Source: Janthinobacterium sp. J1-1
GTDB lineage: Bacteria > Pseudomonadota > Gammaproteobacteria > Burkholderiales > Burkholderiaceae_D
Length of the DNA stretch: 64,000 nucleotides
NCBI RefSeq assembly: GCF_030944405.1
Contig: NZ_CP132339.1
Location: 3,162,001 to 3,226,000, forward strand
Direction of reading: 5' to 3'
Below are positions 26,453 to 34,065 of this stretch, in pieces (position 1 is the stretch's first letter; every line of letters starts with the position of its first letter). The position numbers and the translations under genes are program-made. The notes under the pieces were generated by a model, which was not told the origin of the DNA, did no database searches, and saw only the letters and a program-made list of their open reading frames with translations.

Positions 26453-26971
26453 ATGCAAGCAATCACACTCAAGGCGCGCAAGACAGGCTTGCCGCCGCAA
26501 GCGGCGATCGCGCCGCTGTATCCGGGCAGCGACCTGGCCGACGCGTATGTTGTTGCCTTGCCGAACGCGCAAGCGGCCGGCATGGACATGGAAAGCCTGG
26601 CCAAGGCGCTGTTTGGCAGCCAGCCGGGGTGGGCGCAGAAGCTGATGGTGCTGCGCGACGCCATCGTGGCGCGCTTCGGCATCAAGACGGCCGCGCAGCT
26701 GACGAATGGCGGCGGCGGGCGGGTCGGCATCTTCCGCATCTACGCCGTGACCGCCAACGAGATTATTGTCGGCGAGGATGACAGCCACCTGGACTTCCGC
26801 CTGTCGATGCTGCGCAGCCCGCATGGCGGCGCGCATGGCAGCCTGACCCTGGCCAGCGCCGTGCACTGCCATAACTGGCTGGGGCGGGTCTACATTATGG
26901 TGATACGGCCGTTCCACAAGCTGATCGTACGGTACACTTTGAGCCGGGCGGCACGCAGCGGTTTCCAATAA
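26453..26971 (+). CDS. DUF2867 domain protein
   Basis: 172 residues, start set by TGAGG at 26443-26447. The chain matches the DUF2867 pattern (DLADAYVVALP, IFRIYAVTANEIIVGEDDSH, LDFRLSMLR, WLGRVYIMVIRPFHKLIVR); members have no firmly known activity and resemble ligand-binding SRPBCC-like folds. It is soluble, with no signal peptide. Divergence from a TetR gene with a promoter and dyad between them suggests an inducible gene of unknown substrate. Confidence 0.82.
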   Translation: MQAITLKARKTGLPPQAAIAPLYPGSDLADAYVVALPNAQAAGMDMESLAKALFGSQPGWAQKLMVLRDAIVARFGIKTAAQLTNGGGGRVGIFRIYAVTANEIIVGEDDSHLDFRLSMLRSPHGGAHGSLTLASAVHCHNWLGRVYIMVIRPFHKLIVRYTLSRAARSGFQ

Positions 26972-27062
26972 GTCCGCCTGGAATAGGGGGACTCGGGGTG
27001 GGGATTCTTGCTTATTCAAGCCTGGTATTGCATACTGCACCACCAGCCTCATCCCCATTCTC

Positions 27063-27674
27063 ATGAACGATACGCTTCTCCTGCTGGGTTTTGCCACCAC
27101 GCCGCTCGAACTGATTTCCTTTGTCCTGGCACTGACAACCGTCGCACTGAACATTCGGCAGAACCACTGGGCCTGGCTGTTTGCGATCATCTCCTCGGCC
27201 GCCTACGGTTTCGTGTTTTTCGAGTCGCGCCTGTATGGCGACATGGCGCTGCAACTGCTGTTTATCGCCATCTCCGCCTGGGGCTGGTATCAATGGCTGC
27301 ATCCGACAAGCGGCGCGCCCGCCTTGCCCGTCACCTGGCTCACGCCACGCGGCTGGCTGGGCAGCTGCTGCGCCTGGCTGATCGGTTTCCTGCTGATTTC
27401 CTGGCTGCTGACGTCCACCGACACCGATGTGCCGCATGCGGACGGCTTCCTGACGGCCGGCAGCCTGCTGGGTCAGCTGCTGCTGTCGCGCAAGAAAATC
27501 GAAAACTGGATCGTCTGGATCGTGGTTGATATCCTGTATGTGGGCCTGTACGTCTACAAGGACCTGACCTTGACGGCGATTTTGTATGCCGTGTTCGTGG
27601 TGATGGCCACCATCGGCCTGCTGGCCTGGAAAAAGGCGGCGCCGGCCGCGCCCGACGCGATGGTCCTCAAATGA
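27063..27674 (+). CDS. pnuC: PnuC-family vitamin transporter (possibly PnuT, thiamine)
   Basis: 203-residue inner-membrane transporter with about seven hydrophobic segments. Family marks are the N-terminal TTPLELISFVLALTTVALNI, the central NHWAWLFAIISSAAYGFVFF and the WxxW motif in NWIVWIVVDILYVGLYVYKD. PnuC proteins move nicotinamide riboside by facilitated diffusion, and PnuT relatives move thiamine; sequence alone does not separate them well. Here the next gene is a NadR-like kinase, translated by overlap, and the facing TonB receptor has a TPP riboswitch, which favours thiamine. The ATG has no obvious ribosome site, so the start is slightly uncertain. No TPP element is visible in front of this gene. 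Confidence 0.88.
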   Translation: MNDTLLLLGFATTPLELISFVLALTTVALNIRQNHWAWLFAIISSAAYGFVFFESRLYGDMALQLLFIAISAWGWYQWLHPTSGAPALPVTWLTPRGWLGSCCAWLIGFLLISWLLTSTDTDVPHADGFLTAGSLLGQLLLSRKKIENWIVWIVVDILYVGLYVYKDLTLTAILYAVFVVMATIGLLAWKKAAPAAPDAMVLK

Positions 27675-28204
27675 CGCGTGCGCTGTTGCGGGTCGCCATA
27701 CTGGGTGCCGAGTCGTCGGGAAAGTCCACGCTGGCGGCCGCCTTGGCCGAACGCCACGGCACCGTGTGGGTGCCGGAATATTTGCGTGAATTTGTCGAAA
27801 CGCGGGGCAGGGTGCCGGTGGCTGGCGATCAATTTTTCATTGCCGGCACACAGGTCGCGCGCGAACGCGAGGCCAGCGCATCGGCACGCGGCGTGCTGAT
27901 CTGCGATACCACGCCCCTGATGACGGTGCTGTACAGCCGCCATTATTTTGGCGGTGAAGATGCCCAGCTTGCCGCCTTGGCCGCCGGCACGCAGTACGAC
28001 CTGACCCTGGTGACGGCGCCCGATACGCCATGGGTGGCGGATGGCCTGCAGCGCGAATCGGAAGCCGTGCGCCAGCTGATCTACCGGCAGTTGCTCGATG
28101 AGCTGGCAACACGCCGCATTCCCCATCATATCCTGCACGGGCAGCTGGAGCAGCGCATGGAACAAGCCCTGCCGCTGCTCGATCAGCTGCTTTCAAGTGC
28201 TTAG
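27671..28204 (+). CDS. NadR-like P-loop kinase (vitamin phosphorylation)
   Basis: 177-residue ATP-dependent kinase resembling the C-terminal ribosylnicotinamide kinase part of NadR. The P-loop is GAESSGKSTL (residues about 12-21), followed by WVPEYLREFVETRG and CDTTPLMTVLYSRHYFGG, both typical of this family. It should trap the vitamin brought in by the PnuC protein by phosphorylating it: nicotinamide riboside in the classical case, thiamine if the context is read through the riboswitch. The start overlaps the pnuC stop (ATGA), and its end overlaps the end of the convergent TonB receptor gene by four bases. There is no adenylyltransferase domain, so it is not a full NadR. Confidence 0.85.
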   Translation: MTRALLRVAILGAESSGKSTLAAALAERHGTVWVPEYLREFVETRGRVPVAGDQFFIAGTQVAREREASASARGVLICDTTPLMTVLYSRHYFGGEDAQLAALAAGTQYDLTLVTAPDTPWVADGLQRESEAVRQLIYRQLLDELATRRIPHHILHGQLEQRMEQALPLLDQLLSSA

Positions 28205-30384
28205 AAGTCGAACTGCGCCGATACCTTGACCGTGCGGCTGGCGCCCGGGAACAGATAGCCGTCGGACTCCGGCGTCACGTCGCGCCAGTAGAACTTGTCG
28301 AACACATTGTTGACGGTGGCGCGCAGCACGGCCTGCTTGCCGGCCAGGCGCAGCGCATAGGCGGCGCCCAGGCTGGCCACGTGGTACGACGGCACAAAGG
28401 TGTTGTTGTTGAATTCAAACGCCTTTTTACCCGAGTATTCCCAGCTGCCGTTGACGGACAGGCCCGCCACCTGCGGCACGCGGTAGTCGAGGTTGACGGC
28501 GCTCTTGAACGCCGGCACGTTCGGCACGCGCTTGCCGTCGTATTGCGCATTTCCCGTGCCTGACTGTTTGCTGTTCAGCGCCGTGACAGACACGCCCAGG
28601 TTTAGCTCAGGCGACAATTTCCCTTGCGCCGACAGTTCCAGCCCGCGGTGCTGGGCCTGTCCCTGCCGCACGAAGTAAAATTTATCCTCCGAGGTTGTCA
28701 CTGGCTGGTTGAATTCCAGGCCCTTGCGGATCTGGAACAGGCTGGCGGCCAGCATCAGCTCCGGCGTCACGTCGGCCTTGATGCCGAACTCGATCTGCTT
28801 CGAGCGGCTCGGCGACAGTTCTTCATTTGCATTGGCTGCCTTGCGGTCGGCCGTGCCGCCGTGCTCCATGCCCTGCGAATAGGCACCATACACGGCCACG
28901 TTGTCGAGCGGGTTGTACACCAGCGCCAGGTTCGGCAATAAAAAGGCGTGCTTGGCGCGCACTTCGGCCACGCTCGGATCGGCCTTCAGCACATACTGAA
29001 AACCGTCGACATCGATATGGCGCAGGCCCGCATGCAGCTTCCAGTTCGGCGACAGGCTGATAATGTCCTGCACAAACACGGAATTTTCCTTGTCGTTGCG
29101 CGTGACGCGCACAGGACCCGAGGTCAGGCCGGTCGGGCTGACGATGACCGGATGGTAGATGTTGCTGACGTTGCCATCCAGCGTTTCGTAGGTATACAGG
29201 CCGGCGCGGTCCTTGCGGCGGAAGGTGGCCACGCCCGCCGTGAATTCATGGCGCAGGCTGCCGGTGGCGAACTTGCCCTGAATCATGGCTTGCGCGCTCA
29301 GCGGCTTCTTGGTTTCGCCCAGGCTGCGGTAGTCGTACACGTCGTAATCGCCATTGCCGCAGAAGCCAGGATACAGGCCCTGTGCGCCGCAGCCATACGG
29401 AAACGCCGTGTAGTCGTCGCGCTTGAACGAGTGCTGGTTGGCGCTGATGGTGGCATGCCAGTTGTCGTCGAAGGCGTACTGGAAGCGCAGGCCGATGTTG
29501 CTGGTGATGGTGTCGACCGGGCGCGTCCATGGCTGCAGGTTGAGCAGGGTGTCGGCACTGACGCCGGTCGGCAGGGTGGTGTTGTTCAGCAGCTGGAAGC
29601 CGGGGGCGGTGACCTGCGATTTGTCTTGGTAGTCGGCGTCCAGCTGCAGCAGTGCCTGCGGCGAAATTTGCCAGTCGAACGCGCCCGAGATGAACTTGCG
29701 GTTGCCGTCGGCGCCCTTGATGTAGGAACGCAGCCGTTCGGCGGCCACGTTGACGCGGTAGCCGAAACGCGTGTCTTCCAGGCGTCCGCCCAGGTCGACG
29801 GCGCCATACACGGTGCCGCGCTCGCGCGCTTCGACGGTGACGGTGCGCAATGGCGCATTGGTGGGGCGCTTGACGATAAAGTCGATCACGCCGCCTGGCG
29901 CCGCCATGCCGGCTTGCAGCCCTGCCAGGCCTTTCAGCACTTCGATGCGTTCCTTGTTTTCCAGCGGAATTTGCGTGTCGCCCGGAATCGCGATGCCGTC
30001 CTTGCGGTAGCTGGAATTGTTGTCGAGCTTGAAGCCGCGGATCGAGAACTGTTCGGCATAGCCGACCGCGTTGTAGGCGTCGTTGATGCTGGCGTCGAGG
30101 CGCACGGCGTCGCTGGTATTGCGGATCTGCAGGTCCTGCATGGTCTGCTGCGAAATGACGGTGACGGCGGCCGGCGTTTGCAGCAGCGGTGCGTCGGCAA
30201 AGCCGCCGACGCCGGCGCGTTTCGCGTTGGGTACCTTGCTGGCGGTAACGATCACTTCGGCCATGCTGGACGGGGTATCGACAGCATCGGTGGCATTGGC
30301 GGCGTCAAACGCAAAGGCCGGCGTGGCAAATGCTTGCGCGATGGCCAGGGTCAAAATAGAAACAGACAGATTCGGTGTGGACAT
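28201..30384 (-). CDS. TonB-dependent outer-membrane receptor under TPP riboswitch control
   Basis: 727-residue outer-membrane receptor from the ATG at 30384, which gives a signal peptide (SILTLAIAQAFATPAFA); a TTG at 30411 would add nine residues. TonB box-like EVIVTASK is followed by a plug domain (TPAAVTVISQQTMQDL, SIRGFKLDNNSSYRKDGI, VLKGLAGLQAGMAAPGGVID) and a 22-strand barrel ending in Phe (VKVSAQFDF). By homology it would be labelled a siderophore receptor, but the leader carries a TPP aptamer (30481-30559), so thiamine or a precursor is the more likely cargo. It converges on the PnuC/kinase pair, overlapping by four bases. An IS lies upstream of its leader. Confidence 0.92.
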   Translation of the reverse strand: MSTPNLSVSILTLAIAQAFATPAFAFDAANATDAVDTPSSMAEVIVTASKVPNAKRAGVGGFADAPLLQTPAAVTVISQQTMQDLQIRNTSDAVRLDASINDAYNAVGYAEQFSIRGFKLDNNSSYRKDGIAIPGDTQIPLENKERIEVLKGLAGLQAGMAAPGGVIDFIVKRPTNAPLRTVTVEARERGTVYGAVDLGGRLEDTRFGYRVNVAAERLRSYIKGADGNRKFISGAFDWQISPQALLQLDADYQDKSQVTAPGFQLLNNTTLPTGVSADTLLNLQPWTRPVDTITSNIGLRFQYAFDDNWHATISANQHSFKRDDYTAFPYGCGAQGLYPGFCGNGDYDVYDYRSLGETKKPLSAQAMIQGKFATGSLRHEFTAGVATFRRKDRAGLYTYETLDGNVSNIYHPVIVSPTGLTSGPVRVTRNDKENSVFVQDIISLSPNWKLHAGLRHIDVDGFQYVLKADPSVAEVRAKHAFLLPNLALVYNPLDNVAVYGAYSQGMEHGGTADRKAANANEELSPSRSKQIEFGIKADVTPELMLAASLFQIRKGLEFNQPVTTSEDKFYFVRQGQAQHRGLELSAQGKLSPELNLGVSVTALNSKQSGTGNAQYDGKRVPNVPAFKSAVNLDYRVPQVAGLSVNGSWEYSGKKAFEFNNNTFVPSYHVASLGAAYALRLAGKQAVLRATVNNVFDKFYWRDVTPESDGYLFPGASRTVKVSAQFDF

Positions 30385-30480
30385 GATTGCTCGTGGTTCA
30401 AGCCGCTTCAAGAAGAGAACGGCAGGCTGCTTGTTCGGCTGGCGCCAACGCAGGAGCTATCAAAGGAGGGAGGTACTTTG

Positions 30481-30559
30481 CGCTTTCCTTCGCTGGCATT
30501 ATCCAGATCAGGTACGAAGGGTATATCTCACCCGGATAACAGCTCCAGGACCCCTAGCG
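30481..30559 (-). ncRNA. TPP (thiamine pyrophosphate) riboswitch
   Basis: Read on the minus strand, the segment contains the aptamer signatures in order: GGGGT near the 5' end, GGTGAGA, ACCCTTCGTACCTGATCTGG and ATAATGCCAGCGAAGG, with CGCT/AGCG closing the outer stem. These match the conserved THI-element core. The aptamer ends 96 bases before the ATG of the TonB receptor, leaving room for an expression platform. Binding of TPP should switch the receptor off. Confidence 0.95.
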
Positions 30560-30604
30560 AATTGGTAGCTTAACATGAACCGCCGCCCGCTGTCTGCCAG
30601 GCTG

Positions 30605-30614
30605 GCGCTTTTAC
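30605..30614. repeat. Left target-site duplication of the ISAs1 element
   Basis: GCGCTTTTAC here is repeated exactly at 31877-31886 on the other side of the element; the ends allow one base of ambiguity. Confidence 0.88.
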
Positions 30615-31876
30615 CAGGGCGATTGCATGAAGCATCAGTGCTTGGTGTGGCCGTAGGTCGAAAATATTGCTTGTAAACGCATTGAGAAAGGCGTTTACTT
30701 TCGATATTTGGACGGACAAATGGCAAATGAACCAATCTCGTTGGTGGCGGCATTCGATGACTTGAGCGACCCGCGTGGGCGTCAATGTCCGTATCGACTC
30801 GACGAGTTGCTGCTGGCGGCGATCTGCGCAGTCATCAGCGGCGCGGAGAGTTGGACGGCGGTTGTCGAATGGAGCGAAACAAAGCTCGACTGGCTGCGCC
30901 AACAGCTGCCCTTTGCCAACGGCATCGCCTCGCACGACACCTTCGGGCGGGTGTTTTCGCTGCTCGATGCGACGCAGTTCGAGGCATGTTTCGTCAGATG
31001 GATGGGGACGATGTGCCCGGCGCTGCCGGGGCAGCACATTGCCATCGACGGCAAGTGCGTGCGCGGCTCCCATGATGGCAAACACAGCGCGATTCATCTG
31101 GTGTCGGCATGGAGCAGCGCCAGTGGCTTGACGCTGGGGCAAGTGAGGACCGCCGACAAGAGCAACGAGATCACCGCGATCCCTCAATTGCTGGCCACGC
31201 TGGACATCAAGGGCGCCGTCATCACGATAGATGCGATGGGGTGCCAGCATGATGTCGCCGCCAAGATTGTCGCTGGCGGCGCCGACTATGTGCTGGGGGT
31301 AAAGGATAACCAACCCAGTCTGGCCGAAGCGATACGGTTGTGGTTCGATGCCGCCGAGGCGGGTACCTTGGATCGTCCGTTCTGGGATCACAACCACACT
31401 GAAAAGGACCACGGGCGCATTGAAACCCGGCGCTGCCTGGTCACCAACGACGTTGCCTGGCTGGGCCAGCAAAACCAGCACTGGGCCGGCGTCCAAAGCC
31501 TGATCATGATTGAATCTAGGCGCGAAATCATCGGCAGAAACAGCAGCGGTGCCGCCAGCGTCGAGCGGCGCTATTACCTCAGCAGCCTAGCAGCCAAAGC
31601 GGCTCATCTTGCGCACATCGTCCGGGCCCATTGGGGTATCGAAAACAACATGCACTGGGTTCTCGACGTCGCGTTCCGCGAAGACGATTGCCGTATCAGG
31701 GTCGGCGAAGGAGCACAAAACTTCGCCATCCTACGCCGAATCGCCCTGAACTTGCTGAAAAATGAGAAGTCGACCAAGGTAGGCATCGCCACCAAACGCT
31801 TAAAAGCCGGCTGGAGTGCTGACTACCTTGCCAAGGTCTTGGGCTTGCCGATCTGATGCTTCATGCAATCGCCCTG
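30615..31876 (+). mobile_element. Complete ISAs1-family insertion sequence, 1262 bp
   Basis: Perfect terminal inverted repeats of at least 24 bases (30615-30638 and 31853-31876, starting CAGGGCGATTGCATGAAGCA) bound one intact transposase gene. The flanks carry a 10-base direct repeat, the expected size for ISAs1 elements (8-10). Intact ends, an intact gene and an unmutated target duplication indicate a recent insertion. Confidence 0.95.
30720..31856 (+). CDS. ISAs1-family transposase
   Basis: 378 residues from the ATG at 30720 (a TTG at 30708 would add four). DDE transposase with the family's N-terminal segment (FDDLSDPRGRQCPYRLDELLLAAICAVISG) and the catalytic core: AIDGKCVRGS, VITIDAMGCQ, ADYVLGVKDNQ and the C-terminal HWGIENNMHWVLDVAFREDD with DCRIRVGEGAQNFAILRRIA. 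Frame and length are complete, so the element is probably able to move. It is the only gene between the two inverted repeats. Confidence 0.95.
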   Translation: MANEPISLVAAFDDLSDPRGRQCPYRLDELLLAAICAVISGAESWTAVVEWSETKLDWLRQQLPFANGIASHDTFGRVFSLLDATQFEACFVRWMGTMCPALPGQHIAIDGKCVRGSHDGKHSAIHLVSAWSSASGLTLGQVRTADKSNEITAIPQLLATLDIKGAVITIDAMGCQHDVAAKIVAGGADYVLGVKDNQPSLAEAIRLWFDAAEAGTLDRPFWDHNHTEKDHGRIETRRCLVTNDVAWLGQQNQHWAGVQSLIMIESRREIIGRNSSGAASVERRYYLSSLAAKAAHLAHIVRAHWGIENNMHWVLDVAFREDDCRIRVGEGAQNFAILRRIALNLLKNEKSTKVGIATKRLKAGWSADYLAKVLGLPI

Positions 31877-31886
31877 GCGCTTTTAC
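31877..31886. repeat. Right target-site duplication of the ISAs1 element
   Basis: GCGCTTTTAC, identical to 30605-30614. It lies 6 bases beyond the end of the yqhD-like gene. Confidence 0.88.
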
Positions 31887-31892
31887 AACACT

Positions 31893-33050
31893 CTACAAGC
31901 TCAGTTCCAGCACCTTGCGGCTGACGGCCAGGGTCACTTCACCCTGTTCGCCGAGCGCCGTCATGCCGTGCGTTTCCAGTGCTGCAATCACCGCGTCGAC
32001 GCTGTCATGGCCGAGGCCATAGTCGGCCAGGCGGGTCTTGACGCCCATATGGCGGAAGAAATATTCGGTGCGTGCGATCGCCGTTTCGATGCGGCCGTCC
32101 TCGTCGCCGCCATCGAGTCCCCATACGCGGGCCGCATATTGCAACAGCTTGGTGCGCTTGGCCTGCTTGCGCACGCGCAGCATGCTGGGCAGGATCACGG
32201 CCAGGGTTTGCGCGTGGTCGAGTTCGTACAAGGCCGTCAGTTCATGGCCGATCGCGTGGGTCGACCAGTCCTGCGGCACGCCCACGCCGATCAGGCCGTT
32301 CAGGGCCAGGGTGGCGCACCACATCACGTTGGCGCGCACGTCGTAGTCGTCCGGGTGCGACAGCGCCTTCGGGCCTTCCTCGATCAGGGTCAGCAGGATG
32401 CCTTCGGCGAAGCGGTCCTGCACCGAGGCGTTGACGGAGGCGGTCAGATACTGTTCCATCACATGCGCGAAGGCATCGACCACGCCGTTGCCAACCTGGC
32501 GCAGCGGCAAGGTAAACGTTTTGGTCGGATCGAGCACGGAAAATTTCGGATACACCTTGCGGCTCATGAACGAGCGCTTTTCCTGGGTGGCCTTGCGCGT
32601 GATGACGGCCGAGCCGTTCATTTCGGAACCGGTGGCGGGCAAGGTCAATACGGTGCCGAAGGGCAGCGCGGCGTCGATGATCTTGCCACCTTTTTCCAGG
32701 ATGTCCCACGCTTCGCCGTCACGCAGGGCGGCCGCCGCGATGAACTTGGTGCCGTCGACCACCGAGCCGCCGCCCACGCCGAGCAGGAAATCGATGCCTT
32801 CGCTTTTCACCAGGGCGACGGCCTGCATCAGGGTTTCATAGCTGGGGTTCGGTTCGATGCCGGCAAATTCGAGCACCGTGTGGCCGGCCAGCGCGGCGCG
32901 CACTTCATCGTAGACGCCGTTCTGCTTGATGCTGCCTCCGCCATAGGTCATCAGCACTTTGGCCTGCGGCGGTATCAGCTTGCCGATGGCGGCGATCTGG
33001 CCCTGGCCGAACAGGATTTGGGTGGGATTGTAGAAGTCGAAATTGAACAT
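31893..33050 (-). CDS. yqhD: YqhD-like NADPH-dependent aldehyde reductase (iron-type alcohol dehydrogenase)
   Basis: 385-residue group III alcohol dehydrogenase. GGAGAG just before the ATG at 33050 sets the start MFNFDFYNPTQILFGQG. Cofactor and metal motifs are intact: TYGGGSIKQNGVY, LLGVGGGSVVDGTKFIAAAA, LTLPATGSEMNGSAVI and GHELTALYELDHAQTLAVILP with the metal-binding His residues. Overall it follows Escherichia coli YqhD closely from end to end. YqhD reduces short and lipid-peroxidation aldehydes using NADPH and is linked to oxidative stress. It is a single-gene unit; the IS landed just past its stop, and no terminator remains visible in the short gap. Confidence 0.92.
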   Translation of the reverse strand: MFNFDFYNPTQILFGQGQIAAIGKLIPPQAKVLMTYGGGSIKQNGVYDEVRAALAGHTVLEFAGIEPNPSYETLMQAVALVKSEGIDFLLGVGGGSVVDGTKFIAAAALRDGEAWDILEKGGKIIDAALPFGTVLTLPATGSEMNGSAVITRKATQEKRSFMSRKVYPKFSVLDPTKTFTLPLRQVGNGVVDAFAHVMEQYLTASVNASVQDRFAEGILLTLIEEGPKALSHPDDYDVRANVMWCATLALNGLIGVGVPQDWSTHAIGHELTALYELDHAQTLAVILPSMLRVRKQAKRTKLLQYAARVWGLDGGDEDGRIETAIARTEYFFRHMGVKTRLADYGLGHDSVDAVIAALETHGMTALGEQGEVTLAVSRKVLELSL

Positions 33051-33193
33051 GGCTCTCCTGATACTGATGAGGTTCGAGGCCTGATTATGGACGATGATGG
33101 CCGCACGCGTGTTTGCCGCTTGAGATTTTCCGGCGCGCGGTGGAAAATGCAGCGCATATCGAGGCATGTCGCCCGCGCACACAAAGGAAAAGC

Positions 33194-33499
33194 ATGTCCC
33201 ATCTACCCCTGGAAGAATCCGGCTTGCCGGCCACCGCGCTGGACATGCACCGCGCCATCGGCGCCCTGGTCGCCGCGCTGCAGGCGCTGGACCTCAACAG
33301 CCAGCGCTTCGAGGCCTGCACCGATCCCGAGCTGCGCCGCGTGCTGGCGCATGCGGGCGACACCAGCCGGCGCGAAGCGGCCATGCTGTTCGAATGGATG
33401 CGCCGGCGCGATGCGCGGCTGGACAAGGAACTGAAGGAGGCGCTGTTCAAGGCGGGACCGATCGTGGCGCAGTTCCATTACGACGAAAAAGTCGAGTAG
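33194..33499 (+). CDS. EncFtn-like small helical protein without ferroxidase ligands
   Basis: 101 residues, start set by AAAGGAAAAGC before the ATG at 33194. The core (HRAI, QR-EA-TDPELRRVLAH, REAAMLFEWMRRRDARLDKEL, AGPI) lines up without gaps to the encapsulated ferritin (EncFtn) family as I remember the Rhodospirillum rubrum protein. EncFtn decamers build a ferroxidase centre from two subunits. Against that protein every key ligand is replaced here: Glu32 by Ala28, Glu62 by Ser58, His65 by Glu61, and Trp38/Tyr39 by Leu34/Asn35. The C-terminus (HYDEKVE) lacks an encapsulin targeting peptide, and no encapsulin gene is in view. A scaffold or regulatory role is possible. The alignment is from memory and should be checked. 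Confidence 0.68.
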   Translation: MSHLPLEESGLPATALDMHRAIGALVAALQALDLNSQRFEACTDPELRRVLAHAGDTSRREAAMLFEWMRRRDARLDKELKEALFKAGPIVAQFHYDEKVE

Positions 33500-33588
33500 G
33501 CGAGGGCGCGGCACTGGCGTACCATGCGCCGTGGAAGTGAGGGCTCGCGTAGACTGTGTCCCGAATACGATTTTGGGAGTTTACATTG

Positions 33589-34065
33589 ATGAAGTCTTTA
33601 CCATACCGCGAAGGCAGCTGGTTTGCCGTGCCCTTGCAGGGTGGAGGGCATGCGGTCGGCGTGGTGGCGCGCAGGGCGCCTGCCGGCCGCATCATGCTGG
33701 CGTATATGTTCGGCCCGAAACGCGACGCGCTGCCGCCGCTGGCCGAGTTGGAAACCCTGCGCCCCGAGCAGGCCGTGCGCCGCCTGCGCACCGGTGACAT
33801 GGCCTTGCTGAACGAACGCTGGACCATGCTGGGCGACAGCGAACACTGGGACCGCGACGCCTGGCCCATGCCCTCGTTTATCCGCCGCAACGAATCGCTG
33901 CAGCGCGCCTGGCGCGCCACCTATGCCGACGCCGATCCCGCCAAGCTGGACCGCGAAGAATCCGTGCCCTTCGATACGCCGGGCCTGGAAAGCGATTCGC
34001 TGTATGGCTATGGCGCGACGGAATTGTTGATGAGCAAGCTGCTGGTCACGCCGCCGGCAAACTGA
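33589..34065 (+). CDS. Imm26-like protein
   Basis: 158 residues from the ATG at 33589, with GGGAG nine bases upstream. YREGSWFAVPLQGGGHAVGVVARR and IMLAYMFGPKRDALPP look like the N-terminal beta-rich part of immunity protein 26 (Imm26) family members, and the tail is helical. Imm26 proteins are predicted to protect against polymorphic toxins, but many stand alone with no toxin nearby, as here, so the role is open. There is no signal peptide, so it is cytoplasmic. Its last 20 bases overlap the end of the convergent envZ-like gene. Confidence 0.6.
   Translation: MKSLPYREGSWFAVPLQGGGHAVGVVARRAPAGRIMLAYMFGPKRDALPPLAELETLRPEQAVRRLRTGDMALLNERWTMLGDSEHWDRDAWPMPSFIRRNESLQRAWRATYADADPAKLDREESVPFDTPGLESDSLYGYGATELLMSKLLVTPPAN

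Noticed and set aside
26972..27062. Second TPP riboswitch in front of pnuC
   Set aside because: TGGGGAT/ATCCCCA arms are present but none of the conserved TPP core sequences.
28948..30573. 541-codon plus-strand frame opposite the TonB receptor
   Set aside because: It covers the riboswitch on the wrong strand and has no motif; the minus-strand receptor is clear.
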